Virus record (IMG/VR): IMGVR_UViG_3300009159_000091
Coordinates: 1-51,621 of that record
DNA: 51,621 bases
Origin: a virus
Reading direction: 5' to 3' (one strand)
A program made the position numbers and the translations under genes. The notes under the pieces are model-generated. The model searched no databases and had not been told where the DNA came from. It was given only the letters and a program-made list of their open reading frames with translations. This document shows positions 25,923-34,336 of the stretch, piece after piece (the stretch's first letter is position 1; each line of letters opens with the position of its first letter).

Positions 25923-27508
25923 TATAGTATATCTTTTAATGATATTGATTCATCCATTCCTTCACTATCAGCTTGACGTCTATCTTGATTTGCTAGGCTC
26001 TGTAAAGCTCCTGCTTTTGCTCTATTAATCAGACTTAGTAAATGTTTAAATTTATTATCTTCTGTAGTTGATGCTTGAACTTGTGCTTGTTTATGTAATT
26101 TTTCAAATTTAGAAGGTTCAGTTTCGTACATTGTCATAAATTTACGAACCATATTTTTGTCTGCTTCTGTATCTGTTGCTTCTTCTAAATCTCCGTCAAT
26201 AAAAGGGTCCGAGAAGTTTTCGTCATCGTAGTCTATTTCATCTTCTTCTGGATAATCTTTATTTGAGTAATCTCTAAAGATTGCTAAAAGACCTCGGTTA
26301 TATCCGTAGATTTGATGATCATCTAAAAAGTCTGCTAAATTATCAGCAACTGCTTCTTCTTCTGGACTTGTTAATATGTCAAATAACATATCTGTGTATC
26401 CGTAGATTTGATTATCTTCTAAATAATCTTCTAACTCTCTTTTATACTCAGCGTCTGTTTTAGATCCTTGCATTTCATATAGATCTTCATCTGGTTCTGG
26501 ATAGTAATCTCCAAAATCACTTACTGGTCCATAATCTCCATGATCATTTGCTCTTTCTTCTCTTTCCTCATCTTGATCATATAGATCTGGATCTGTATTC
26601 TCTAAAAGTATATTTTTTATTACTCCTTTGATTGCTTCTTTTAGTGCTGCTTTTTTAAGTCCGTTTTCTTTATCAACTTCGTTTTTTGGAGTTGCATCAA
26701 TCATTAAATCAGTTCTTTTTGCATTTGCTTTTACTCCTGCTACTTGATTTGTATAAAAAATTGTATCTTTTTCTAGATTTTTAAGAACTTTTCCTAATGC
26801 TTTTGTATATTCTTCCGGTGTTGGAGTTCCTAAGATATTTAATCCTTCCAATTCAACTCTTAATCCTCTTAGTATTTGTTCGTATGGATATTTATCCATA
26901 TCGTTGGTTGGTTTGTATCTGTAATCTGTTAAGCTTTTATTTGTAAGTCTAGCTTCGTTTACGTTCTCTACTTTTACAATTTCTTCTGGTGTAAACTGAG
27001 ATAAAAATTCTCTAGGAGAACTTTGTATTGATTCTCCATCTTTATCATAAATGTTGATACCTTCTATGCTAAAGAATAATCCGTTATTTCCTTGATACAT
27101 ATCTTCCCAATCTCCATCTATGGCGAAATAGTTACCATCTGGTAATTCTAAGATTTTAGAATAATCTTCTTTTACAGTTTCTTTGATCTCCTGATCAGCA
27201 TGAACAACGTTTGCTATATCTTGATTTATCATATAACCGCCATTGGAAGTTACAAATGATTTAGGATCATTTGGAAGATGAAATCTAACATTTCTATAAA
27301 TTTTACCGTTTTTAAGCTTTACATTCTTAAGATTTTTAGTATCAACCTCTTCTTTTATAGCTTGCTTACGTCTTTCTAATTCAGCTTTTACTCTTGCAAT
27401 TTGATCTTGGTTACCTTCAAATCTAGATGAGTTAATTATCATATCAGCAAGTGCATCGTCAGAGTAATCTTTAAAACTCTCTTCAGTACTGTATGCTTCT
27501 CTAATCAT
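25922..27508 (-). CDS. Head-region protein, main part of a gene split by an in-frame TAA
   Basis: A 528-aa acidic protein of unknown function. Segments include RFEGNQDQIARVKAELERRK, a beta-rich KLKNGKIYRNVRFHLPND and two matching helical motifs, LEDNQIYGYTDMLFDIL and LDDHQIYGYNRGLLAIF, which form an internal duplication. It ends ESISLKDIL. The frame continues upstream of the ATG at 27508 through DDAVKILKNRGMIREA to a TAA at 27542, then on to an upstream ATG at 27658. The ATG at 27508 may thus be an internal codon. It is located between the core proteins and gp21, so a prohead core role is inferred. Confidence 0.75.
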   Translation of the reverse strand: MIREAYSTEESFKDYSDDALADMIINSSRFEGNQDQIARVKAELERRKQAIKEEVDTKNLKNVKLKNGKIYRNVRFHLPNDPKSFVTSNGGYMINQDIANVVHADQEIKETVKEDYSKILELPDGNYFAIDGDWEDMYQGNNGLFFSIEGINIYDKDGESIQSSPREFLSQFTPEEIVKVENVNEARLTNKSLTDYRYKPTNDMDKYPYEQILRGLRVELEGLNILGTPTPEEYTKALGKVLKNLEKDTIFYTNQVAGVKANAKRTDLMIDATPKNEVDKENGLKKAALKEAIKGVIKNILLENTDPDLYDQDEEREERANDHGDYGPVSDFGDYYPEPDEDLYEMQGSKTDAEYKRELEDYLEDNQIYGYTDMLFDILTSPEEEAVADNLADFLDDHQIYGYNRGLLAIFRDYSNKDYPEEDEIDYDDENFSDPFIDGDLEEATDTEADKNMVRKFMTMYETEPSKFEKLHKQAQVQASTTEDNKFKHLLSLINRAKAGALQSLANQDRRQADSEGMDESISLKDIL

Positions 27509-27541
27509 TCCTCTGTTCTTAAGAATTTTAACAGCATCATC

Positions 27542-27658
27542 TTATCCATTGAAATGAGTTACTAGATTTGGTTGCTCCATTCTAGCATCTCTTAGGAACT
27601 GATCTTTTGTAAATTTTCCTTCGTTTATTCCGTTATATTTTTCTTGTAATGTTCTCAT
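27542..27658 (-). pseudogene. N-terminal 38 codons cut from the 528-aa gene by TAA
   Basis: Reads MRTLQEKYNGINEGKFTKDQ followed by FLRDARMEQPNLVTHFNG and TAA. The start lies 1 nt after the stop of the 113-aa gene, in the coupled style of this operon. The frame is identical to the downstream gene (distance to 27508 is 150 nt), and after the TAA it continues DDAVKILKNRG. This strongly suggests one original gene of about 578 codons. It may still be made as a short peptide with downstream re-initiation at 27508. Confidence 0.7.
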
Positions 27659-27659
27659 G

Positions 27660-28001
27660 TTATCTTTTATCAGATTTTTTTACTACCTTGTCTAGCTTAT
27701 AACCCATTTCTTCTGTTTTTTTTACTGCAGGACTTTTATCCATTTCTGTTTCTGAAACAAAAGCATGTGGTGTATTTACTTGTATTTCATCTAAGTATGC
27801 AAAGGCTTTTGTATCATATGGACGTTTTTTTAACTTAACTGTCGTAAAACCTAATCTTTCTCCTTGCTTTGTAGCAGCATTTTTACCTTGACCTTTTTTA
27901 GCAAATGCTTTAGGAGTTGAATATCCTCCAACAGCACCAGTCACATTACCTTCCTCTTCAAGTACTTCTTTAATCATCTGTTTTAATTGTGACTTTTTCA
28001 T
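27660..28001 (-). CDS. Small basic head-region protein, 113 aa
   Basis: N-terminus MKKSQLKQMIKEVLEEEGN, a targeting-like amphipathic segment with IKE and LEE. Then GGYSTPKAFAKKGQGKNAAT, a motif I associate with small proteins beside the portal gene in T4-like phages (recollection), and a lysine-rich C-terminus. It overlaps the upstream gene by ATGA. Small basic proteins here are candidates for prohead core or DNA-bound internal proteins, comparable to T4 gp67/gp68; the identity is not proven. Confidence 0.65.
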   Translation of the reverse strand: MKKSQLKQMIKEVLEEEGNVTGAVGGYSTPKAFAKKGQGKNAATKQGERLGFTTVKLKKRPYDTKAFAYLDEIQVNTPHAFVSETEMDKSPAVKKTEEMGYKLDKVVKKSDKR

Positions 28002-28852
28002 ACTCTTTTTAATTCTCCTACTAATTCATAGTACTGCATAAGAGTAACTAAATGGTTATCGGTAACCTTTTCTGTATTTTTAACTGGAGTAATTGATTTA
28101 GCTATTTCGTCTAATTTAATTTTAACGATTTGATCTTCAATTCTTGGTTTTAGTTTTGTAATCTGCACTTGTATTTTACCTAATTCCTCATTAACTAATG
28201 ATCTTAGTTTTGTAGTTGAGTTTGCAGAGATAATAAATTCTCTAAGTATGTTCTTCTGTTCTGGAAGAAGATCAACATATTTATCGTTAAATTTCTCTAA
28301 TAATATTTTATAGGTAAGTAGTCTTAAATCCTTATCGTATTTTGAATATTCTTCAATTAAGGTATCTTTTGCACTATTTACATCCTGTTTTGTTTGTAAG
28401 AAATGCTCAAGTAATGTTGTCTTATTATCTACAAAGACTTGAGGATCTACTAATCCTTCTGTATTTTGAGCTTCCATTAAACAATACAAAGCAGCTAATG
28501 GTTTATAACTTTCTACTTTAATTGAGAAAAAATCCTCTAAGTTATAATGGTTCTTTAACTCCTTTATTAATTCGTATTTTTGTTTACTCAAAGTATTCGT
28601 ATCTATTTTTCTAGATAATTCTACAATAGTAGATAAAATTGCTTCTGCTTTCTTTTGACCTATTCCTTTGTTCTTTAATACAAAGTCGTATAGTTTAAAT
28701 TCTTTTACTAGAGAGGTATTCCCAGTATAGAATTTTTTTAATATCTTAACTGCCGGTGAGTCTTTTCTTGACAGGGTATCAGCTGCTATTTGTTTTACTA
28801 GTAATTCAAATATCAACCCTGTATTCTTATATTTACTGTGTTTTACTTTCAC
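27998..28852 (-). CDS. Head-region helical protein, 284 aa, GTG start
   Basis: Starts with GTG (28850-28852), as no ATG lies at the conserved-looking start VKHSKYKNTGLIFELLVKQI. Almost all helical and lysine-rich, with YDFVLKNKGIGQKKAEAILS (a helix-hairpin-helix-like phrase), LEHFLQTKQDVNSAKDTLIE and ILREFIISANSTTKLRSLVN. The first motif is one I recall from proteins next to the portal in T4-like phages. Probably a prohead core or portal-associated protein; no enzymatic motif is seen. A promoter-like box lies 17 nt upstream. Confidence 0.7.
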   Translation of the reverse strand: MKVKHSKYKNTGLIFELLVKQIAADTLSRKDSPAVKILKKFYTGNTSLVKEFKLYDFVLKNKGIGQKKAEAILSTIVELSRKIDTNTLSKQKYELIKELKNHYNLEDFFSIKVESYKPLAALYCLMEAQNTEGLVDPQVFVDNKTTLLEHFLQTKQDVNSAKDTLIEEYSKYDKDLRLLTYKILLEKFNDKYVDLLPEQKNILREFIISANSTTKLRSLVNEELGKIQVQITKLKPRIEDQIVKIKLDEIAKSITPVKNTEKVTDNHLVTLMQYYELVGELKRV

Positions 28853-28869
28853 GGTATTCTTTGATTTAT

Positions 28870-28879
28870 TAATAAATAG
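28870..28879 (-). promoter_or_regulatory. Late-promoter-like box before the 284-aa gene
   Basis: CTATTTATTAATAAA in gene direction, 17 nt before the GTG start at 28852. Confidence 0.45.
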
Positions 28880-28882
28880 GTG

Positions 28883-30778
28883 TTAATTATCTAAATTATC
28901 TTTAATATTATCTTCATTCAATAAATCAGACTGTTCCTCTATTTTCTCTTCAAAGATTAATGTCTTTTTAAATGGAGAGAATATATTCTTATTCTGTGTT
29001 AAGACTAGTTTTGCCTTAAGATTGCCATGTGCTTTCTTTTTAGATGTATCTTCGCTTACGTTTTCGTTATCACTAGGGAAGCCACCTTTCATTCCATGAA
29101 CTCCTAATCTATCTCTACCACCCATTGGATCTTTCTGTGTACCTAGAACTGAGAATTTCTCTCTAGGCTTGCCCTCCGGTTGTGGGTCTCTCTCATCATA
29201 TCCAGCAGGAACATCTCCTTGCTCTCTTGCTCCGTAAATAGAAGCTAAGTCATGCGGTGTTCCATAAGATTCCCCTGTTACTACAGGATCATTCCCTTCA
29301 TTCTCTATTTGAGATAACCTAAAGTCACGTTTAGCATCTTCTCTAACTAGATCTCTCATTTCATTATACTTATCTTCTGATAGATTAAAGATATAGTCGT
29401 AAATATAGTCTGATGAAAATAATTTAGTTTCTTTCATTTGACGAGCTAGGTCAATTTTCTCTTTTAATAAAGCTACTTTTTCTTGCTCGAATATAATAGA
29501 TGCTGTAGATAATTTAATTTCAAAATTAGTTAGAGATTCACCTTTAAATCCTTGAGCATATAAATGCACCAAAGCAATTTTAGTTAATTCACTTTCTACG
29601 ATTCTTTGAATTCTTTCTACTGTTCTTGCAAAACGAATATCTTCTGCAGCTAATGTTGCTTTTCCTGATAAATCTTTCTCAAATCCAAAATAAGCTTTAG
29701 GTACCTTTAATGCAGCAAACATTTTATCTCTTAGGTATTCAACGTCTTTTATTCCGTCATACTCTAATCCTTTTGTTGTTTCAATTTTTGTAGAAGTATC
29801 TCCCCCTCTTACTGGAAGGTAAAAGTCTTCCATCATATTCATCATATTGAATTTTAGGTTATAATCACCTGTTTGTGGATCAATATAAGGAGTTTTTTTA
29901 ATACTATTAATTGTTTTTTGCATGAATTGTTCTACCTCATTTGGTGGAATTGCTCCTACATTAATATAAAACATTCTCTTTTCAGGAGCTCTCATGATAC
30001 GGTGAATTAACATCGCATCCTCCATTAAAGTCATTTGCTTGTAAATTTTTCTAGCAGGTTCTATATAAGATCTACCATAAGGAAGATAATTTGTATCTGC
30101 AATTAACCTAAAGTGAGCTACTTCGTAGTTATCTAGATTGATAACTGATTTGTTTGAATTAGGAATATAGTTTGGATCCATCGATGAAGCAAGTCCATCC
30201 GGGTCAATTGTAAAAGTTACTTTAGTTGGATTATCTTTATCTACTCCTTCGTGTCTAACCATATGATAAACCGTGTAAGGAAGTACATTATATACTCCAA
30301 ATTCTTCTGAGATTTCTAGTTTTAAAAAGAAATCACCGTACTTACACATATTTCTAATCCATGACCATAGATTAAATTCAATATTTAATACATCGTAATA
30401 TAGGTTGTAAAGAACTCTTTGTATATTTTCATCCGAAGATTTTATAGATAGTACTTCGTTATATTCGTTTCTTAGAGTAGCTTCATCTGCTAGGATATCT
30501 AAGCATGATGCGATAAATGGATCTGAATCCATTGCTTCATAATCTGAATATAGTTGAATTCTTAATGTTTGGTAATTAAGATTTGGATTAAATATATTCT
30601 TATTGTTGTATATGTATAGACGAGAAAATCTATCTAGTAGTGCATTTGTTTGATATTTACCAGTAGTTTGTATCTGATTAATATCTGCTATTTTTAGTTC
30701 ATCTCCTCCTACATTTCTAACTAAGATATCTGTTGAAAACAGTCTCTGTAGGTTGGAAAATAAATTTCTTTCTGCCAT
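28883..30778 (-). CDS. gp20: Portal vertex protein, T4 gp20-like
   Basis: A 631-aa protein (T4 gp20 is 524 aa). Portal motifs include YSDYEAMDSDPFIASCLDIL, LWSWIRNMCKYGDFFLKLEI, EDAMLIHRIMRAPEKRMFYI, PYIDPQTGDYNLKFN and YLRDKMFAALKVPKAYFGF, all in family order. The extra length is a polar C-terminus from about residue 490 (GKPREKFSVLGTQKDPMGGR, then a lysine-rich tail and acidic end). It forms the dodecamer through which DNA is packaged and to which the neck binds. It follows the terminase gene. Confidence 0.95.
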   Translation of the reverse strand: MAERNLFSNLQRLFSTDILVRNVGGDELKIADINQIQTTGKYQTNALLDRFSRLYIYNNKNIFNPNLNYQTLRIQLYSDYEAMDSDPFIASCLDILADEATLRNEYNEVLSIKSSDENIQRVLYNLYYDVLNIEFNLWSWIRNMCKYGDFFLKLEISEEFGVYNVLPYTVYHMVRHEGVDKDNPTKVTFTIDPDGLASSMDPNYIPNSNKSVINLDNYEVAHFRLIADTNYLPYGRSYIEPARKIYKQMTLMEDAMLIHRIMRAPEKRMFYINVGAIPPNEVEQFMQKTINSIKKTPYIDPQTGDYNLKFNMMNMMEDFYLPVRGGDTSTKIETTKGLEYDGIKDVEYLRDKMFAALKVPKAYFGFEKDLSGKATLAAEDIRFARTVERIQRIVESELTKIALVHLYAQGFKGESLTNFEIKLSTASIIFEQEKVALLKEKIDLARQMKETKLFSSDYIYDYIFNLSEDKYNEMRDLVREDAKRDFRLSQIENEGNDPVVTGESYGTPHDLASIYGAREQGDVPAGYDERDPQPEGKPREKFSVLGTQKDPMGGRDRLGVHGMKGGFPSDNENVSEDTSKKKAHGNLKAKLVLTQNKNIFSPFKKTLIFEEKIEEQSDLLNEDNIKDNLDN

Positions 30779-30794
30779 TGTTAAATATTTTATT

Positions 30795-30803
30795 TATAAA
30801 TAG
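30795..30803 (-). promoter_or_regulatory. Late-promoter-like box before the portal gene
   Basis: CTATTTATAAATAAAATA in gene direction, 16 nt before the ATG. It also contains a forward TATAAATA. Confidence 0.5.
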
Positions 30804-30806
30804 TGG

Positions 30807-32384
30807 TTATCCCAATAGCCAAGTGAGATCCTCATCCCCATGGCTTGTTTTCATAAGATAAGGATTATTTCTCATGGGAGCAACATTAAAAACCGGTGTA
30901 TCTTCTCTTTGATTTAAACTAACAAGGGAGTTCATTGTGGCTCTTGAAAGGTCCATTCCCTGTTGTCTCATTTTAACGGCTGTATCTCTTACATAAAGTG
31001 CAATAGCTAGTGGCATTACAAGGTCATCATTATATCCGATCTGTGCTTGTGGTTTTCCATTTTTCCAAACAAATACCCTTAACTCAGCCATCGTTCTTTT
31101 GGACTTGATTATAACTGATTTCTCTCTAATATATTCAGTTAACTTTGCAATTACTAGTGGTCTTGTTCTCAAGGACATTGTAAATCCAGGAACTAACTTA
31201 TCTCTTTCAAACTTAGCCATATATGATTCGACTGTTTCAGTTTCTGACCTTGATGAATAGTATAGGTTCTTATATTCCCTGGATATTACTTGCTCTATTG
31301 TTGACCATCCTATATTTGCATTCTCTATTACAAGTAGTGCATCATTATATTCAGTTGCTATGCTTACTAGTACATTTCCAAATTCTTTAGGGGATAATTT
31401 ACCTTTATATTCTCCTACTTGAGTACATGATTCAATATCAAATATATGGAATGTGGAGTAATCGGTTGAATCTCCTCTAGATACATCGGCAATAATCATA
31501 TACGATTTTTGATAATCAACCCCTTCCCATATCCATAGATTATTATCTACTCCTCTTTTTTCAATAGGTTCTTGAATATATGTTTCCTCGTAAAAAGATA
31601 GTAATTCTGGTTCAATAACCGTATCTCCGGAAGTTAAAAAGTCACAATCACACTCCTGTGCAGCTGCTCTTACTCCTAATTTCTTATCTTGTTCATCTCT
31701 CCAATCTTGTTCTCTTTCTGGATGTACTGACCATGGTAATTTAACTGGAATGAATCCATTTTCTCCTGCTTCAGCATCTACCCATGTTTTATGAAACCAG
31801 TTTGCAATACCATTTGGAGTGGAAAGGGCCATACATTGACCTCCAGTTGCTAGGGTTTGTTGTGCTGCTGTATATGTTTCTTCAATATTGTCAATGAAAG
31901 CAGCTTCATCTATTAGTAACAATGATACTGCTTCTGAACGAGCAGAATCTGTATTTGATGATTTAGCTGTAATTTTAGAACCGTTTTTTAGTCTAAGAGA
32001 TAATTTATTTTTTTCTGTAAAGGGTAATTGTAACCATTTTGGTAGATTCTCATACATGAAAATCGTTTTAGTTACTAAATTACGTGCTGTTGCTTGAGTA
32101 ATTGCTAATGCAAGTATATTTTTATCTTTATGAAAGAGCATTAACCACAAAGCATATGCAGATGCTAGAGTAGAGATACCTAACTGTCTTGATTTTAAAG
32201 TGATGATATAATTTTCATCTCTAAATAAATGCAGTACGCTTTCTTGGAATGGATATAGGTTGAATAAAATTCTACCTCTTTTTGGATGCTGTATATAGCA
32301 GTACTTCTTCATGAAGTAAGCTGGGTCTTTGGCACACTTAATATATTCTTGGGCTACTATTTGTTTAATATCTGGTTGTGACAT
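30807..32384 (-). CDS. gp17: Terminase large subunit, T4 gp17-like
   Basis: A 525-aa protein. ATPase: Walker A-type LKSRQLGIST (63-72), Walker B SLLLIDEAAF (154-163), coupling motif LSTPNG (188-193). Nuclease: acidic residues in MIIADVSRGDSTDYS (Asp300), LLVIENANIG (Glu354) and YNDDLVMPLA near the C-terminus. All expected catalytic residues are present. It packages DNA into the prohead and cuts the concatemer. It is a little shorter than T4 gp17 (610 aa). No small subunit (gp16) was recognised next to it. A terminator and promoter-like box separate it from upstream genes. Confidence 0.96.
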   Translation of the reverse strand: MSQPDIKQIVAQEYIKCAKDPAYFMKKYCYIQHPKRGRILFNLYPFQESVLHLFRDENYIITLKSRQLGISTLASAYALWLMLFHKDKNILALAITQATARNLVTKTIFMYENLPKWLQLPFTEKNKLSLRLKNGSKITAKSSNTDSARSEAVSLLLIDEAAFIDNIEETYTAAQQTLATGGQCMALSTPNGIANWFHKTWVDAEAGENGFIPVKLPWSVHPEREQDWRDEQDKKLGVRAAAQECDCDFLTSGDTVIEPELLSFYEETYIQEPIEKRGVDNNLWIWEGVDYQKSYMIIADVSRGDSTDYSTFHIFDIESCTQVGEYKGKLSPKEFGNVLVSIATEYNDALLVIENANIGWSTIEQVISREYKNLYYSSRSETETVESYMAKFERDKLVPGFTMSLRTRPLVIAKLTEYIREKSVIIKSKRTMAELRVFVWKNGKPQAQIGYNDDLVMPLAIALYVRDTAVKMRQQGMDLSRATMNSLVSLNQREDTPVFNVAPMRNNPYLMKTSHGDEDLTWLLG

Positions 32385-32400
32385 ATTATATAATTATATA

Positions 32401-32410
32401 TAATAAATAG
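32401..32410 (-). promoter_or_regulatory. Late-promoter-like box before the terminase gene
   Basis: CTATTTATTATATATAAT in gene direction, 16 nt before the ATG and directly after the terminator. Confidence 0.45.
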
Positions 32411-32418
32411 CCGAACAT

Positions 32419-32444
32419 AAAAAAACCCACCTTTGTGGGGTGGG
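32419..32444 (-). terminator. Intrinsic terminator upstream of the terminase gene
   Basis: In gene direction CCCACC/GGTGGG with a 7-nt loop is followed by seven T residues. It ends the 145-aa gene. It is a near copy of the terminator at 24335-24361. Confidence 0.85.
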
Positions 32445-32466
32445 CTTGTTTTATTCTAATAGTAGT

Positions 32467-32904
32467 TTATTCTTGTGTTCTTGAATTACTAGTCATTTTA
32501 TTCTCTACTAAGTACTTTCTTAAATCAAATCCTTCCTTTAAATCTGCTTTTGTTTCTTTTTTAGTGAATTTTTTATCACCTAATTTTTCCATCTTCTCGA
32601 TACCTTTTCTTAAAGTCATGATATCTTTTTTCATTTGTTTAAGTTTCTTTTGATCGATATGATCTGCATCATCTCCTTCTTCAAGTGCTGTTGCTTTTTT
32701 TTCTAATCCATCAGCAACTCTTTTCATTTCTTGCATTTTAAATTTATGAGCTTCTTCATCTGTACTTTTATCAATTTCTTGCATAAGTTTTTCGATGCTT
32801 TCGTATTTTGGCATAGGCTTTTCTTCTACCATTTCTTCTCCTTCTGGAATTGTTATTTCCGGTGCAGGGTTTGGTAATTGGTTTGGATCATCATGACGAC
32901 CCAT
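32467..32904 (-). CDS. Charged coiled-coil protein with a C-terminal targeting-like motif
   Basis: A 145-aa protein. Pro/Glu-rich N-terminus, then a long charged helix (MQEMKRVADGLEKKATALEE, LKQMKKDIMTLRKGIEKMEK) consistent with coiled coil. The C-terminus, EGFDLRKYLVENKMTSNSRT, matches the N-terminal motif of the 458-aa protein just upstream and of the gene at the left edge. Here the motif sits at the end of the protein rather than the start. Function unknown; possibly a head or core component. It ends just before the terminator. Confidence 0.6.
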   Translation of the reverse strand: MGRHDDPNQLPNPAPEITIPEGEEMVEEKPMPKYESIEKLMQEIDKSTDEEAHKFKMQEMKRVADGLEKKATALEEGDDADHIDQKKLKQMKKDIMTLRKGIEKMEKLGDKKFTKKETKADLKEGFDLRKYLVENKMTSNSRTQE

Positions 32905-32925
32905 TGTGTAGTCTACGTTATCGTC

Positions 32926-34302
32926 TTAAGTTACTTCTAATCCTAATGCGTTTTCTACTAATCTAGTTAAGTATTTGTCTCTTTGTGTCATTTTATTTTC
33001 TTTTACTGTTTCTTTTTCTTTTACTCCTATCTTAGTTGTTTTACCCCAAGTAGATGTTTTTGTTTTTCCGTCTTTAGTTTTTAGTGTTACTTCTACTTTT
33101 CCTGATGGTGTTCTAGCACCTGCAGATACAGATACTACTTCATCTCCTGATCCTATAATATCTCCTTTTTTAAGATGCTGTGCTTCTTTTGAGTTTTTTG
33201 ATACTTTGTATGATTTAGCTTCTTTTATGTTTGCTGAATCGAGGTTCTGATATACCATTTCTCTTTGCTGTGATGATAGCGGTTTGAAGTTCTCTAAGTT
33301 ACCTCCAAATTCTGGGAATAGTTTATTTGCAACTCTCATCATTTCTGCATGTTTTCTTTTTTCTGAATTTACCATGTCGAATCCTGCTTGCATTGATGCT
33401 GGTGCTACTTCTTCCATTCTGCTTCTACTTGCTAGTATATTGTTAACTGCATTTGGTGTACCTCCAAAACCTTTTGCACCCTTACCGCTTAGTATGTATC
33501 TCAATTCTTCGTCTGATATATTGGTATCTTGAATTTGATTATAGTACTTCATTCGTAACATGTTTTCTGATCTTGCATCTGCATCTTTAGTTAGTTCCTC
33601 AGGTGATCGGTCTAGTGGTTCGATAGCTGGATTTGAACTAGGTCTAGATAGTATATTTCTATCGTGAATACCTTCTTCCATTTCTTCTTCATTACCTTCC
33701 AAATACAATTGTCTATCTAAAATTAATTCTCCTACTATTCCGTAGTTTTCTTCTTCGAATTTTATTAATTCTTCTTCTGTTAATGGAGTTCCATCTTTAT
33801 ACTCTGCATAAGTAATGTAAGCATCTGTGAAGTCTGGATAGTCACTTGTATCTATGTCTTCAATCTCAATTGACCTAATATCTACTGGTTTTCCATTTAA
33901 TGAAGCTTCTTCGTTCATTTTATTTTTCATTGAATCAGATGCTTCTAGTAAACCTTCTTCCTTTAGTTGTGAATTAATATCCTCTTCAATAAAGTCTGCG
34001 ATGTACGATGATATCTCTTGTTCGTTTTGTATATCTTCTGAGCTAACAGGTTCTCCAGATACGTCTATTGATATAAAGTCGATATAACCGTCTTCATCTT
34101 CTAGTGCATAAAAGCAAGTATCCATTATACTTGAATCTTCTAAGCTGTAGATTTTTACTCCATCTATAGTAGTCATATAAAATCCTCCTGTTCCTTCTTC
34201 ATCGAAGTATTTGTAATCTTCTTGCTCTTCTTTTAAAAGTTTTGCGTTTTTTGTAAGTTTATTCTCTGTTAAGAATTGTCTTAAATTAAAGTTATCTGCC
34301 AT
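32926..34302 (-). CDS. Acidic 458-aa protein with FNLRxFLxENK start
   Basis: N-terminus NFNLRQFLTENKLTKNAKLL carries LTE, matching the prohead-protease consensus. An acidic beta-rich part follows (GGFYMTTIDGVKIYS, YIDFISIDVSGEPVS), a middle segment GAKGFGGTPNAVNNILASRS with EMMRVANKLFPEFGG, then a basic beta domain (KKGDIIGSGDEVVSVSAGAR, KVEVTLKTKDGKTKTSTW) and an ending MTQRDKYLTRLVENAL. It appears to be a mosaic of short modules. No catalytic motif is seen. Virion-internal role inferred from motif and position. Confidence 0.6.
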   Translation of the reverse strand: MADNFNLRQFLTENKLTKNAKLLKEEQEDYKYFDEEGTGGFYMTTIDGVKIYSLEDSSIMDTCFYALEDEDGYIDFISIDVSGEPVSSEDIQNEQEISSYIADFIEEDINSQLKEEGLLEASDSMKNKMNEEASLNGKPVDIRSIEIEDIDTSDYPDFTDAYITYAEYKDGTPLTEEELIKFEEENYGIVGELILDRQLYLEGNEEEMEEGIHDRNILSRPSSNPAIEPLDRSPEELTKDADARSENMLRMKYYNQIQDTNISDEELRYILSGKGAKGFGGTPNAVNNILASRSRMEEVAPASMQAGFDMVNSEKRKHAEMMRVANKLFPEFGGNLENFKPLSSQQREMVYQNLDSANIKEAKSYKVSKNSKEAQHLKKGDIIGSGDEVVSVSAGARTPSGKVEVTLKTKDGKTKTSTWGKTTKIGVKEKETVKENKMTQRDKYLTRLVENALGLEVT

Positions 34303-34320
34303 TGTGTTTATATTTTTGTT

Positions 34321-34329
34321 TATAAATAG
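34321..34329 (-). promoter_or_regulatory. Late-promoter-like box before the 458-aa gene
   Basis: CTATTTATAAACAAA in gene direction, 18 nt before the ATG at 34302. Confidence 0.45.
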
Positions 34330-34336
34330 TTTATTA

